Assembly (NCBI RefSeq): GCF_019966515.1 | Contig: NZ_JAIMIB010000016.1 | Location: forward strand, 1 to 64,000 | DNA from: Roseovarius aestuarii | Lineage (GTDB): Bacteria; Pseudomonadota; Alphaproteobacteria; Rhodobacterales; Rhodobacteraceae | Direction: 5' to 3' | Length of the DNA stretch: 64,000 bases | Shown here: positions 35,259 to 44,461 of the stretch, piece by piece | Position numbering within the stretch: position 1 is the first letter of the stretch | Layout of the letters: every line of letters starts with the position of its first letter | The notes under the pieces: generated by a model | What the model was told of the DNA's origin: nothing | Seen by the model: only the letters and a program-made list of their open reading frames with translations | Database searches by the model: none | Program-made: the position numbers and the translations under genes

Positions 35259-36332
35259 TCAGGGTTTGGTGATGACGCGGTTCGCATGGCCCATTTTGCG
35301 GCCCTCTTTGACCTCAGCCTTGCCATAGAGATGCAAAGAGACGGCGGGGTCCCTGGCAAGATCGGGAACGCGGTCCATATCGTCACCGATGAGGTTTTCC
35401 ATCACCACGTCCGTGTGTCGGCTACCATCGCCCAACGGCCAGCCGGCGACCGCGCGAATATGCTGCTCGAACTGGTCGACCGAGCATCCCTGCTGCGTCC
35501 AGTGGCCGGAATTGTGCACACGGGGCGCGATTTCATTGACGATAAGGCCGTCTGTTGTGACGAAAAGTTCAACCCCCATGACGCCGACATAATCGAGCTT
35601 GTTGAGGATCTTGCCAGCCAGCAGCACCGCATCGGTCCGTTGCGCGGCGCTAAGGCGGGCAGGGATTGTAGTGGTGCGCAGAATGCCACCTTCATGGACA
35701 TTCTCGCCCGGATCGAAACAGGATACATCGCCCGCGGTGTTGCGCGCACCGATGACCGAAACCTCGTGGGTGAAATCAACAAAGCCTTCGAGGATAGCAG
35801 GCGCGCCCGCCATGTCCATCAGCGCCTGATCAGTGTCCTCCGGGTTTATGATCCGGGCCTGGCCTTTGCCGTCATAGCCAAAACGGCGGGTCTTAAGGAT
35901 CGCGGGCAGGCCGATTTCCGACATCGCGCGCGCTAGGTCAGCGGGATCGTCCACAGCAGCAAAAGGCGCTGTTTGCAACCCAAGATCGTTTAGGAACGCC
36001 TTTTCGACCATCCGGTCCTGACTGACGCGCAGGGCGATGCGGTCGGGATGTACAGGTTTCAGCGCCTCAAGGATGTCGAGTGCGGAGGTGGGGATATTTT
36101 CAAACTCGTAGGTGATGACATCAACGCTCGCGGCAAAATCGCGCAACGCTCTTTCGTCCTCATAAGGTGCCTGGATGTGGCGATTTGCGACATGGCTGGC
36201 GGGGCAGTCCGCACCGGGTTCAAAAATGCAGGTCCTGAAGCCGAGGCGCGAAGCCGCAACCGACAGCATACGGCCCAGTTGACCGCCGCCGAGGATGCCG
36301 ATCGTGGCCCCAGTGGTCAGTGGGTCAGTCAT
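35259..36332 (-). CDS. purK: 5-(Carboxyamino)imidazole ribonucleotide synthase PurK
   Basis: PurK uses ATP and bicarbonate to carboxylate AIR at its amino group in purine synthesis. The 357-residue ATP-grasp protein starts at 36332 with [11 protein letters not shown] at about residues 11-21, the phosphate-binding loop, and continues with [13 protein letters not shown] and the C-terminal ATP-grasp core [14 protein letters not shown]. The start overlaps the purE stop by 8 bases, so both are translated together. A longer frame to 36416 adds unlikely residues. Confidence 0.95.
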   Translation of the reverse strand: MTDPLTTGATIGILGGGQLGRMLSVAASRLGFRTCIFEPGADCPASHVANRHIQAPYEDERALRDFAASVDVITYEFENIPTSALDILEALKPVHPDRIALRVSQDRMVEKAFLNDLGLQTAPFAAVDDPADLARAMSEIGLPAILKTRRFGYDGKGQARIINPEDTDQALMDMAGAPAILEGFVDFTHEVSVIGARNTAGDVSCFDPGENVHEGGILRTTTIPARLSAAQRTDAVLLAGKILNKLDYVGVMGVELFVTTDGLIVNEIAPRVHNSGHWTQQGCSVDQFEQHIRAVAGWPLGDGSRHTDVVMENLIGDDMDRVPDLARDPAVSLHLYGKAEVKEGRKMGHANRVITKP

Positions 36333-36813
36333 CTTGCGGGGCATCCGGGATCGAGGCGGAAAGGGCATTGCGCCAGTTGTCAAGTCGTTGACCAAGCGCA
36401 TCATCCGACGTGGCAAGAATTGCCGCCGCCATCAGCCCGGCGTTGGCGGCCCCGGCGGCCCCGATGGCCATGGTTGCGACCGGGAAACCCTTGGGCATCT
36501 GAACAATCGAATAGAGGCTGTCGACACCCGAGAGCGCTTTGGTCTGCACCGGTACGCCGATGACCGGTAGCCGGGTTTTCGAGGCCATCATGCCTGGCAA
36601 ATGCGCAGCGCCGCCGGCACCGGCAACGATAACTTTGAGGCCGCGTTCGGCGGCGGTTTTACCGTAGTCCCACAGCCGGTCTGGCGTGCGATGGGCCGAG
36701 ACGATCTTTGTCTCATAGGCCACGCCCAGCTGATCAAGAATTTCCGCAGCCTCCCGCATCGTTGCCCAGTCGGATTGACTGCCCATGATGATGCCAACCT
36801 TAAGCTCTGCCAT
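36325..36813 (-). CDS. purE: 5-(Carboxyamino)imidazole ribonucleotide mutase PurE
   Basis: PurE moves the carboxyl group of N5-CAIR to carbon 4, giving CAIR. The 162-residue protein has the GSQSDW motif (about residues 11-16), SAHRTPDRL (about 40-48) and [11 protein letters not shown]. It is the upstream partner of purK, as in most bacteria. Confidence 0.96.
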   Translation of the reverse strand: MAELKVGIIMGSQSDWATMREAAEILDQLGVAYETKIVSAHRTPDRLWDYGKTAAERGLKVIVAGAGGAAHLPGMMASKTRLPVIGVPVQTKALSGVDSLYSIVQMPKGFPVATMAIGAAGAANAGLMAAAILATSDDALGQRLDNWRNALSASIPDAPQDD

Positions 36814-36961
36814 GTCACGCCCTTTAGCAATGAAGCGCGCACTATACTGATCCTAACGCAGAGTTCTACAACTAAGATTCGCCTTATCAGCATTCCTGAA
36901 AGGCGCCATCTCAGAGGATGAACTCCTGGGTTGTGACGCGTAAAGGTGCATGATTTGCGGT

Positions 36962-37186
36962 TCAGGCAATGATGTCAGGGATCAGCCGGTCTTCGATCCT
37001 GGCGATGACATCCTTCAGGCGCAGTTTCTGCTGTTTCAGCCGTTTGATAGTCAGCGGATCGCGTGCGCCTTTCTCTTCCAAGGCGCAGATCGCTTCGTCG
37101 AGATCGCGGTGTTGGCGGCGAAACTCTTCCAGTTCCACGCGCAGCACTTCTTCGGATTTCATCGAAAGATCACGATAGGCGTTCAT
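36962..37186 (-). CDS. DUF465/YdcH-family small protein
   Basis: The 74-residue protein starts at 37186, since upstream in-frame sequence has no family features. It is a helical hairpin with LEEFRRQHRDLDEAI and the typical basic end KRLKQQKLRLKDVIARIED, which is the DUF465 pattern. It is divergent from hsp20. Function unknown; it is the second DUF465 gene of the window. Confidence 0.8.
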   Translation of the reverse strand: MNAYRDLSMKSEEVLRVELEEFRRQHRDLDEAICALEEKGARDPLTIKRLKQQKLRLKDVIARIEDRLIPDIIA

Positions 37187-37251
37187 TCTGGGCGATTCCT
37201 CGGGGAGCCTGCTGACTATAGCATAATGCTTAACCAGTTCCTCGCAAAGCC

Positions 37252-37281
37252 CTTGCGCCGGAGAGGTCGTACACCCATATT
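37252..37281 (+). promoter_or_regulatory. Heat-shock (RpoH) promoter of hsp20
   Basis: CTTGCG (37252-37257) and CCCATATT (37274-37281) lie 16 bases apart, close to the RpoH consensus CTTGAA - N13-16 - CCCATNT. It is about 66 bases ahead of the hsp20 start. Confidence 0.55.
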
Positions 37282-37346
37282 TATGGGGCAGGGTTGCCGA
37301 AACGGGACCCTCCACTGGACTGTCGCTTAACGCCAAGGACGTGTCG

Positions 37347-37760
37347 ATGACAAAGCTTACACTGGGGTCGCACCCTTATATGCTGGGATTTGAGCAGCTT
37401 GAGCGCCTGTTGGAACGCAGCGCCAAATCCGGCAACGAAGGCTATCCGCCTTTCAATATCGAGCAAACCTCGCAAGGTTCTTATCGCATCACTCTCGCCG
37501 TTGCCGGATTTGGCGAGGATGACCTGTCGATCACGGTCGAAGACCGGCAACTGGTGATCCGGGGCCGTCAGAATGACGACAGCGAACATCGCGTATTTCT
37601 GCATCGCGGCATCGCAGGGCGACAGTTTCAACGGTCCTTCGTCCTGGCTGATGGGGTCGAAGTGGGCGAGGCGCTGATAGAAAACGGCCTGTTGCATGTC
37701 GACCTGACGCGCGCGCAGCCGGAAACCGTGGTGCAGACAATAAAGATCAAGAAGGGGTAA
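37347..37760 (+). CDS. Small heat-shock protein Hsp20/IbpA-like
   Basis: The 137-residue chaperone binds unfolding proteins in an ATP-independent way. The alpha-crystallin domain covers about residues 35-125, with YRITLAVAGFGEDDLSI, RGIAGRQFQRSFVLADGVEV and the C-terminal KIKKG. The start at 37347 has AAGGA upstream; GTG 37341 is less likely. It is followed directly by a DUF1150 gene, the usual pair in Rhodobacterales, and preceded by an RpoH-type promoter. Confidence 0.92.
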   Translation: MTKLTLGSHPYMLGFEQLERLLERSAKSGNEGYPPFNIEQTSQGSYRITLAVAGFGEDDLSITVEDRQLVIRGRQNDDSEHRVFLHRGIAGRQFQRSFVLADGVEVGEALIENGLLHVDLTRAQPETVVQTIKIKKG

Positions 37761-37765
37761 GCAGA

Positions 37766-37993
37766 ATGGATGTAAAATACGATTTTGGTGCCGAGGCGGA
37801 TCAACCGATCGTCTACGTACGTGCGGTAAATGTTGCCGATCTGCCGGAAGAACTGCGTGAGCAGGCAATGGGCCATGACACGCTCTATGCGGTCCATTCG
37901 GCCGAGGGTGAACGCCTTGCGCTGGTGCGCGACCGGGCGCTTGCTTTTGTGTTGGCCCGGCAAAACGACATGGAGCCGGTTACGGTTCACTGA
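37766..37993 (+). CDS. DUF1150-family protein
   Basis: The 75-residue acidic protein has the PIVYVRAVNVADLPEELREQA pattern (about residues 14-34) and LYAVHSAEGERLALV, as in DUF1150 proteins found directly behind hsp20 in alphaproteobacteria. It begins 5 bases after the hsp20 stop, so it is likely part of the heat-shock transcript. Its role is unknown; a helper of the small heat-shock protein is an inference from position only. Confidence 0.82.
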   Translation: MDVKYDFGAEADQPIVYVRAVNVADLPEELREQAMGHDTLYAVHSAEGERLALVRDRALAFVLARQNDMEPVTVH

Positions 37994-38028
37994 GGCACCA
38001 ATCCGACATTCAAAGTGTGATCTGCGGC

Positions 38029-38049
38029 GGGCGGGCAACCGCCCCGTTT
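38029..38049 (+). terminator. Probable terminator after the hsp20 operon
   Basis: The stem GGGCGG-GCAA-CCGCCC is followed by CGTTTG. The T-run is short, so termination may be weak or Rho-assisted. Confidence 0.45.
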
Positions 38050-38109
38050 GAGTTGCGTTAACTCTCCTACTAGCATGTTTGGCATTCAGGTCTGAAAGGG
38101 TCAAAAAGA

Positions 38110-39258
38110 ATGTCAAAATCAATTGTGATATGCTGTGACGGAACCGGCAACGAGATCAAAGAACATCAATCCAATGTCCTCAAGTTCTTCCGTATCCTGA
38201 AAAAAGACGCCGGGCAGGTCGTCTACTACGATCCCGGCGTCGGCACGATCAGCGATAGCGGCACCTGGTCGGAATTCAAATCCAGAACCAAGGGTGTGCT
38301 TGGCTTGCTGACCGGATACGGGCTGGATGAGAACGTGCTTGAAGCCTACCGGTTCATCCTCAACACCTATCAGGAAGGCGATCAGATCTACCTGCTGGGC
38401 TTCAGCCGGGGCGCTTACACGGTGCGCGTTCTGGCGGGATTCATGCGCCTTGTCGGTCTGCTGCCAAAGGAACAGGAAAACCTGTGCGGCTATGCTCTGA
38501 CTGCGTATAAACGCGCCAGCGAGAAAGACGATTTCAAGATCGCCTGGCGTTTTCATCGCGTGCTTCAGACAACCTATGTCCCGATTCGTTTCATGGGGTG
38601 CTGGGATACGGTCGGTTCGGTGATCACCCCGCGTCGGGACCGGTTTTACATCCCCTCGCTGCAAACCCTGCCCTACACAATATCAAATCCCGGCGTGCAG
38701 TGTTTCCGCCATGCGATGGCGATAGATGAACGGCGCCGGATGTTTCGCCTCAAACCGTGGAAAGAGCGGCAGAAATTCAAATCAAATCCGTTTGAAAAAA
38801 GCACCGATCTGCCAGATCAGGACGTCAAGCAGGTCTGGTTTGTGGGGGTGCATTCGGATATTGGTGGCGGGTATCCCGAGGATGAAAGCGGCGTTGCGAA
38901 AATCGTTCTGAAATGGATGATGGATGAAGCAGCCGAACAGGGGCTGAGGTTCCGCGAAAAGCTACCGGACATGCTGGTAATGGGCGAAAATCCGAAGGAA
39001 AATACCTTTGAATACGCCGCTCCCGACGCCACAGCGGAATTGCACAATTCCATGACTTGGGCGTGGCGGATACTCGAATACCTGCCGAAACGCGCACACC
39101 ACAAAGAGTGGCTCGACCGACGTTCCTTTTTCGGGTTTTTCGTCCCCCGTTCCGAGCCGCGTCGCATCGACCCGGACGCCGCGATACACCCAAGTGTCCT
39201 CACTCGTCTTGCCGCGCGGGATGAATACAGGCCGGAAAACCTACCGCCACGCACCTGA
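38110..39258 (+). CDS. DUF2235 hydrolase (Tle1-like phospholipase fold)
   Basis: The 382-residue protein has the DUF2235 pattern: SIVICCDGTGNEIKE (about residues 4-18), YYDPGVGT, and LGFSRGAYTVRVLAG (about residues 96-110) with the GxSxG serine nucleophile, then GVHSDIGGGYPE (residues about 246-257) for the His/Asp side. This family includes type VI secretion lipase effectors (Tle1) and uncharacterised cytoplasmic hydrolases. No secretion genes are close, and there is no signal peptide, so a T6SS role is not supported here. Unlike effector loci, no immunity-like gene is next to it. Confidence 0.82.
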   Translation: MSKSIVICCDGTGNEIKEHQSNVLKFFRILKKDAGQVVYYDPGVGTISDSGTWSEFKSRTKGVLGLLTGYGLDENVLEAYRFILNTYQEGDQIYLLGFSRGAYTVRVLAGFMRLVGLLPKEQENLCGYALTAYKRASEKDDFKIAWRFHRVLQTTYVPIRFMGCWDTVGSVITPRRDRFYIPSLQTLPYTISNPGVQCFRHAMAIDERRRMFRLKPWKERQKFKSNPFEKSTDLPDQDVKQVWFVGVHSDIGGGYPEDESGVAKIVLKWMMDEAAEQGLRFREKLPDMLVMGENPKENTFEYAAPDATAELHNSMTWAWRILEYLPKRAHHKEWLDRRSFFGFFVPRSEPRRIDPDAAIHPSVLTRLAARDEYRPENLPPRT

Positions 39259-39375
39259 CTGACTGCGCTGCAGGACTGACTATCTGGTCCGGCAAGACGC
39301 GAGCGACTGGCTCTAGCAGAATTGCAGGAAGCGCCGGATATTGTTGATGTAAGCGGGCTAGGGAGGGTGGAAACG

Positions 39376-40260
39376 ATGAAGTACACATTTGACTGGGTGG
39401 ATGCCTTTACGGATCGGCCCTTTGGCGGCAATGGCTGCGCCGTTGTGCATGACGCGGGTTCTCTGAGCGCGGAGAACTGCTGTCGTTTCGTGCAAGAAAC
39501 ATCGCTGGTTGAATGTACTTTTCTGGAGCCGTCTGAGGTGGCGGACATCAAAGTGCGTTATTTTTTGGCCAGCCGTGAAATCCCCTTTGCGGGCCATCCG
39601 ACGATCGCAACCGTCGCCTCACTTGTTGATCGTGGGCTGGCCAGGGGCGACAGCCTAACGCTGGAAACGCTGGCCGGCGTTGTTTCGATCGAGATTGATC
39701 GTGGGGGTGCCGGCCCAGCCCGGATCACCATGACCCAGGTCGCGCCCGAGTTCGGCCCGGAAGTGCGGGCTGAATTGGTGGCCGCCGTCGGTGGCCTGGC
39801 GCCGGATGACATCATCGCGCAGCCTCAGGTTGTCTCAACCGGATTGCCCTTCTGTATCACGGTGTTGCGCGACAAGGATACGCTGCGCCGTGCGCGTCTG
39901 AACGTCGATGCCTTCACCCGGATGGCCGCACATCTGGGGTATGATGGCACTGACATGATGGAGCCTTACTGGATTACGCTTGGCGGTGTCAGTGAAGCCG
40001 GGGATACCTTTGGGCGGCTGCTCATGGCGCCGCCCAGCCCGGCGGAAGATCCGTTCACGGGTTCTGCCACCGGCGCAGCTGCGGCGTTTCTGTGGGCAAA
40101 TGGCTTGATAGCAAATCCGTCATATGTCGCGGAACAAGGCCATTGGTTGGGTCGTCCGGGCGAGGCATCGGTGACGGTCCTTGGCACGCCAGATGCCATC
40201 ACCGGTGTGAAGGTCGCCGGGCAGGGTTGGGTGCTGATGTCGGGCGAGGTGCGATTGTAA
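39376..40260 (+). CDS. PhzF-family isomerase
   Basis: The 294-residue protein belongs to the PhzF family, known for a diaminopimelate-epimerase-like fold and for the phenazine-pathway isomerase. The start at 39376 has GGGAGGG upstream. The catalytic Glu lies in QETSLVECTFL (about residues 40-50), with FAGHPTIATVA (about 71-81) and DPFTGSATGAAAAFLW in the second half. Most members outside phenazine operons have unknown substrates, and no phenazine genes are nearby. Confidence 0.88.
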   Translation: MKYTFDWVDAFTDRPFGGNGCAVVHDAGSLSAENCCRFVQETSLVECTFLEPSEVADIKVRYFLASREIPFAGHPTIATVASLVDRGLARGDSLTLETLAGVVSIEIDRGGAGPARITMTQVAPEFGPEVRAELVAAVGGLAPDDIIAQPQVVSTGLPFCITVLRDKDTLRRARLNVDAFTRMAAHLGYDGTDMMEPYWITLGGVSEAGDTFGRLLMAPPSPAEDPFTGSATGAAAAFLWANGLIANPSYVAEQGHWLGRPGEASVTVLGTPDAITGVKVAGQGWVLMSGEVRL

Positions 40261-40351
40261 AGCCTCGCCTGCCGTCGTCCCCGGATATTCCTTGTGATTG
40301 AACGGTGGCGGGCTTATGTCTGCTGCGACCCTTGTACATGATTGCCAGCCG

Positions 40352-41290
40352 ATGAGCGATAAATCCACCCCTTTTGCTAGCCGCATGCGCGACACGTTGA
40401 TCGGCTTCGCGATGTATGCGCCCATTGCATGCGCACGGATGCTTCCCTACCGGCTGCGTCTTCCGTTTGTAGGGTGGCTGACCTCGCGTCTGGTGGCGCC
40501 GATCGCGGGCTATGACAAGCGGGTGCGCGAAAACCTTGCCCATGTGCTGCCCGACCTGCCCGAGACCGAGGTTCGTCGGCTGATGCGCGCCGTGCCTGAC
40601 AATGCCGGGCGCAATATGATCGAGCTTTTCTCGCACCGTGAATTTTCCGAGCGCACGCGCCATTCCAACGTGTTCGGCCCAGGTATGGAAACGATAAAAG
40701 AGGCGCAGGCCGATGGCCGTCCGATCATTTTCGTCACCGGCCATTTCGGTAGTTTCAACGCCGCGCGTGTCGCGATGATCGAGCAGGGTTTCGAGATGGG
40801 CGTGTTCTACCGCCCGATGCATAATAGCTGGTTCAACGAGCGTTACACCGCAGCCATGGGCGCCCTATCCCAGCCGATGTTCGAACAGGGCAGACGCGGC
40901 ATGATGCAGATGGTCAAACATCTGCGCGGCGGTGGGGTTCTGGCCATCCTGACGGACCTCAACGCTCATGACGGCGTGCCGCTGAACTTCTTTGGCAAAC
41001 CGGCCATGTCGCCGCTGGCCACCGCCGAACTGGCGTTGAAATTCGATGCGCCACTGGTGCCTGTCTGGGGTATTCGGGCCGAAAATGGATTGGATTTCAA
41101 CATTCTGGTCGAAGAACCGGTGGAGCCGTCGGACCCGGTGGTCATGACGCAAGAGGTCAACGACCGGCTTGAACGTCAGGTGCGCGAACGGATGGAGCAA
41201 TGGTTCTGGATTCACCGACGGTGGAAAGATGGCACCGGACCGTTGGCTGAACGTGGTGCCCGGCAATTGAGTGAACGCCAGAAGGGATGA
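40352..41290 (+). CDS. LpxL/HtrB-like lysophospholipid or lipid A acyltransferase
   Basis: The product is about 312 residues. It has a hydrophobic N-terminus (about residues 10-50), then TGHFGSFNAARV (about residues 130-141), VFYRPMHNSWFNE and LTDLNAHDGVP. The pattern matches the LpxL/HtrB acyltransferase family, which places acyl chains on lipid A or ornithine lipids. The usual catalytic H-x4-D/E motif appears as HFGSFN, with Asn at the acidic position. The start could also be 40316 (GGTGGCGGG upstream). Confidence 0.8.
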   Translation: MSDKSTPFASRMRDTLIGFAMYAPIACARMLPYRLRLPFVGWLTSRLVAPIAGYDKRVRENLAHVLPDLPETEVRRLMRAVPDNAGRNMIELFSHREFSERTRHSNVFGPGMETIKEAQADGRPIIFVTGHFGSFNAARVAMIEQGFEMGVFYRPMHNSWFNERYTAAMGALSQPMFEQGRRGMMQMVKHLRGGGVLAILTDLNAHDGVPLNFFGKPAMSPLATAELALKFDAPLVPVWGIRAENGLDFNILVEEPVEPSDPVVMTQEVNDRLERQVRERMEQWFWIHRRWKDGTGPLAERGARQLSERQKG

Positions 41291-41302
41291 TCCTGAAACC
41301 TG

Positions 41303-42001
41303 TCAGCTGATTGGTGGCCAGATCCCGTATTTTTCATAGAGATAATCAACGCAGGCACGGTTGGCGCTGTCCCGGTCTTGCCCGGCGATCATAGCATCCT
41401 GCAAACCGTGCGTGTCCTCGAGATGCAGGCTCAGACCGGTGCGGGCTTCAGGTGCAATCCGAACGCGAATGCCCTGACGCGACAATAGCCCGGACAGCCA
41501 GATATCATCCACTGGCCAAGCAGGTTCGGGCGGTTCAAACGCGGTGCCAGATAGCCACGCCGGGTCAATCAACACTCCGGAGAACCCTTGCGCGATATCG
41601 ACCATCCCGGCAGGGCATCCAGACACACGTCCCAACCGGGACACGCTGTAACCCGATCCTGCAACCGCTTCCCCAGGCCGCTGCACTGATAGCAAACTCT
41701 TTGCCCAATGGGGTGGCATCAGCCAATCATCGTCGCAATAGATCAGGTGCTTGCCCGAGCCTGTAAGAACCCGGGCCGCCGGCAGCACCTTGGTTGCAGG
41801 GCCCAGATCACTCTCAGACCAGATCACACGCACGCCCTTGGGCAGATCCGGCGCGATGAACGGTTCTGGAAATCGGCGATAGTGCCGCGGCAAGCAGAGA
41901 AGTACCTGACTTGGTGCAGGCTCTTGCCTCAGCAAGCGCTCCAATATCGGGCGAAGGCGGTCGAAGCGGGGCGGGATCGAGGTCAGCGAAATCGCGTACA
42001 T
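41303..42001 (-). CDS. Glycosyltransferase of uncertain family
   Basis: The 232-residue cytoplasmic protein has an N-terminal VSLTSIPPR-like strand (ISLTSIPPRFDRL), LLCLPRHY, and the metal-binding acidic cluster YCDDDWLMPP at about residues 93-102, then YSVSRLGR and PVDDIWLSGL. This is the layout of a GT-A-fold glycosyltransferase. It transfers a sugar to an unknown acceptor. It follows the sat frame on the same strand but lies behind its terminator. Confidence 0.7.
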   Translation of the reverse strand: MYAISLTSIPPRFDRLRPILERLLRQEPAPSQVLLCLPRHYRRFPEPFIAPDLPKGVRVIWSESDLGPATKVLPAARVLTGSGKHLIYCDDDWLMPPHWAKSLLSVQRPGEAVAGSGYSVSRLGRVSGCPAGMVDIAQGFSGVLIDPAWLSGTAFEPPEPAWPVDDIWLSGLLSRQGIRVRIAPEARTGLSLHLEDTHGLQDAMIAGQDRDSANRACVDYLYEKYGIWPPIS

Positions 42002-42018
42002 CAGCCTTGCATATAGAG

Positions 42019-42050
42019 AAACGGGCCACCCGGCAAAGGGCGGCCCGTTT
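42019..42050 (-). terminator. Terminator of the sulfate activation gene
   Basis: Nine-base perfect arms AAACGGGCC / GGCCCGTTT enclose a 14-base loop just behind the sat stop. On the minus strand the downstream arm ends in TTT-CTC. It is strong in stem but short in its T-run. Confidence 0.75.
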
Positions 42051-42073
42051 GAATGCCTCAGCGGTGACGCCGC

Positions 42074-44149
42074 TTAACCGGCGATCAGGCCCATCTGTTC
42101 CAACTTGAGGATGACCTGATGCGCGCAGTTGTCGACATCGACATTTTCGGTCTCAACGCTCAGCTCAGGGCTTTCTGGGACGTCATAAGGATCTGAAATA
42201 CCGGTAAATTCCTTGATCTTACCCTCACGCGCCAGCTTGTAAAGGCCCTTGCGGTCGCGGCGTTCGCATTCTTCGATCGAGGTGGCGACATGCACTTCGA
42301 CAAAGGCGCCAAACGATTCAATGTCTTCGCGCACGGCGCGGCGGGTCGTTGCATAGGGCGCAATAGGCGCACAGATGGCAATCCCTCCATTCTTGGTGAT
42401 TTCCGAGGCGACATAGCCGATGCGGCGAATGTTCAGGTCACGGTGTTCTTTCGAGAAGCCCAGTTCCGAGCTGAGGTTTTTCCGTACGATATCGCCATCC
42501 AGAAGCGTGACCGGACGTCCGCCCATTTCCATCAGCTTGACCATCAGCGCGTTGGCGATGGTCGACTTGCCCGAGCCTGAAAAGCCGGTGAAGAAGACGG
42601 TAAAGCCCTGTTTTGACCGTGGTGGACGGGTGCGACGCAATTCCTTCACCACCTCCGGAAAGCTGAACCATTCCGGAATTTCCAGACCTTCGGCCAGACG
42701 GCGGCGCAGCTCCGTGCCCGAAATGTTCAGGACGGTCACTTTGTCTTTGTCCTTGATTTCGTCCATGGGTTCGTACTGGGCGCGTTCCTGAACATAGACC
42801 ATGTGTTTGAAATCGACCATTTCGATGCCCATTTCTTCCTGATGGGTGCGGAACAGATCCTGCGCGTCATAGGGGCCGTAGAAATCCTCACCGGCCGAAT
42901 TGCTACCGGGGCCTGCGTGATCGCGGCCGACGATGAAATGGGTGCAGCCGTGGTTCTTCCGGATCAGCCCGTGCCAGACGGCCTCGCGCGGGCCAGCCAT
43001 GCGCATCGCCAGGTTCAGTAGCGACATGGTTGTGGTCGATCCCGGGTATTTATCCAGCACGGCCTCGTAGCAGCGCACGCGGGTGAAGTGATCAACATCG
43101 CCCGGCTTGGTCATGCCGACGACTGGATGAATGAGCAGGTTGGCCTGCGCCTCTTTCGCGGCGCGGAAAGTTAGTTCCTGATGCGCGCGGTGCAGCGGGT
43201 TGCGGGTCTGAAAGGCGACAACCTTGCGCCAGCCCAGCTTGCGGAAATAGGCGCGCAGCTCGTTCGGCGTGTCACGGCGGCCGCGGAAATCGTAATGTAC
43301 CGGCTGCTGGATGCCTACGACCGGGCCACCCAGATAGACCTTGCCTGCGGTGTTGTGCAGGTAGTTCACCGCCGGGTGGGCACTGTCATCGGCGCCGAAT
43401 ACTTTCTCGGCCTCATGTGCCTTGTTCGGGGTCCAGTTGTCGGTGATGGTCATCGTCGCCAGGATCACACCTTCCTGATCGCGCAGCGCGATGTCCTGGC
43501 CTTCTTCCAGCCCCTCGGCGAACTTTTCCGACACGTCCAGCGTGATTGGCATCGGCCAGAGTGTACCGTCGGCCAGGCGCATGTTGTCGACAACGCCATT
43601 GTAGTCATCTTCAGACATGAAGCCCTTGAGCGGGTTGAACCCGCCATTCATCAGAAGCTCCAGATCGCAGATCTGGCGCGGTGTAAGGTCCCAGCTGATC
43701 AGATCGGCAGCTTCGACCTTCAGTTTCTGGGCGCTTTCATAAGAAACGTAGAGTTCGGGGATAGGGGCAAGATTGTTTTGCACGAGACTGGTCCTGTGTT
43801 TTAGGGGAACAAGATTACTGGCGGTGCCGGTCAACTCGGCATGCAGGGCGTCGTATTCTGCAAGTTTCCGCGCGAGAAATTGATCTGTGAGCTGCACTTT
43901 TCTTGCGGCGCCGCGCGCTGTCAGCGCGTAGGCATAGCGCTGTCGACGGTCGTCACCTTTGCGATCGCTGATCCGGATCAATCCCGCATCGGCTGCCGCT
44001 CGCAGCTGCGCATTCAGGCCGCCCAACGAAACCCCAAGCGCCTTGGCGATCGCACGCTGAGACGCGTCCGGCGCCAGATCCAGCTGGCGTAGGAGGCGAA
44101 AGAGCTGATCGTCTTCCGGCAAGTTGGGTTTGGGGTCGATCGAATTCAT
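42074..44149 (-). CDS. Bifunctional ATP sulfurylase/APS kinase with in-frame MarR-type N-terminal domain
   Basis: ATP sulfurylase makes APS from sulfate and ATP, and APS kinase phosphorylates it to PAPS. Residues 123-520 hold ATP sulfurylase, with QTRNPLHRAH and GRDHAGPG. Residues 520-691 hold APS kinase, with the P-loop GFSGSGKST and LDGDIVRKNL. The first 110 residues are a winged-helix domain (SQRAIAKALGVSLGGLNAQL recognition region at about residues 30-49) like the EPS-associated MarR regulators. No stop lies between them. A GTG at 43783 with an AGGA site would give the usual 569-residue enzyme alone, so two readings exist: a real fusion, or two genes whose stop was lost. A perfect palindrome lies 21 bases upstream of 44149. 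Confidence 0.85.
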   Translation of the reverse strand: MNSIDPKPNLPEDDQLFRLLRQLDLAPDASQRAIAKALGVSLGGLNAQLRAAADAGLIRISDRKGDDRRQRYAYALTARGAARKVQLTDQFLARKLAEYDALHAELTGTASNLVPLKHRTSLVQNNLAPIPELYVSYESAQKLKVEAADLISWDLTPRQICDLELLMNGGFNPLKGFMSEDDYNGVVDNMRLADGTLWPMPITLDVSEKFAEGLEEGQDIALRDQEGVILATMTITDNWTPNKAHEAEKVFGADDSAHPAVNYLHNTAGKVYLGGPVVGIQQPVHYDFRGRRDTPNELRAYFRKLGWRKVVAFQTRNPLHRAHQELTFRAAKEAQANLLIHPVVGMTKPGDVDHFTRVRCYEAVLDKYPGSTTTMSLLNLAMRMAGPREAVWHGLIRKNHGCTHFIVGRDHAGPGSNSAGEDFYGPYDAQDLFRTHQEEMGIEMVDFKHMVYVQERAQYEPMDEIKDKDKVTVLNISGTELRRRLAEGLEIPEWFSFPEVVKELRRTRPPRSKQGFTVFFTGFSGSGKSTIANALMVKLMEMGGRPVTLLDGDIVRKNLSSELGFSKEHRDLNIRRIGYVASEITKNGGIAICAPIAPYATTRRAVREDIESFGAFVEVHVATSIEECERRDRKGLYKLAREGKIKEFTGISDPYDVPESPELSVETENVDVDNCAHQVILKLEQMGLIAG

Positions 44150-44461
44150 CGTCGCGACTCAAAAAAGTATGTTCACGGGTGAACACATGCCACATTCCGC
44201 AAAAATGAAAAACCCCAAATCGGATAGGCAACAGACTGTTTCGGCAGTGTGGCCGGTAGGTCACGGATAGAGGCATTCGGTGTTTGACGAAAGCAACGAG
44301 GATGATTGTGGCCCTAAAGATGCGTGGCGGCTCGAGGTCAATCCTGACCCGTTGTGGTTCCGGCTAAACCTGATCGACTTTCGGCAAGCGTCGCCACTTG
44401 TGACCGCTGATAAGGCATCCGGTCTGTGCCGGGTAACGCGCCACCAAGACGGCTGCGTTTT
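44150..44461. other. Non-coding stretch between the sat and hydrolase genes
   Basis: About 312 bases hold the palindrome at 44170-44185 and otherwise no recognisable gene. The frame 44280-44534 has no motifs. Confidence 0.5.
44170..44185 (-). promoter_or_regulatory. Perfect palindrome upstream of the MarR-Sat frame
   Basis: TGTTCAC-GG-GTGAACA is a 16-base near-complete dyad with 7-base perfect arms, about 21 bases ahead of the start codon. Position and symmetry suggest an operator for the MarR-type domain encoded by the same frame (autoregulation). Binding is not shown. Confidence 0.55.
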
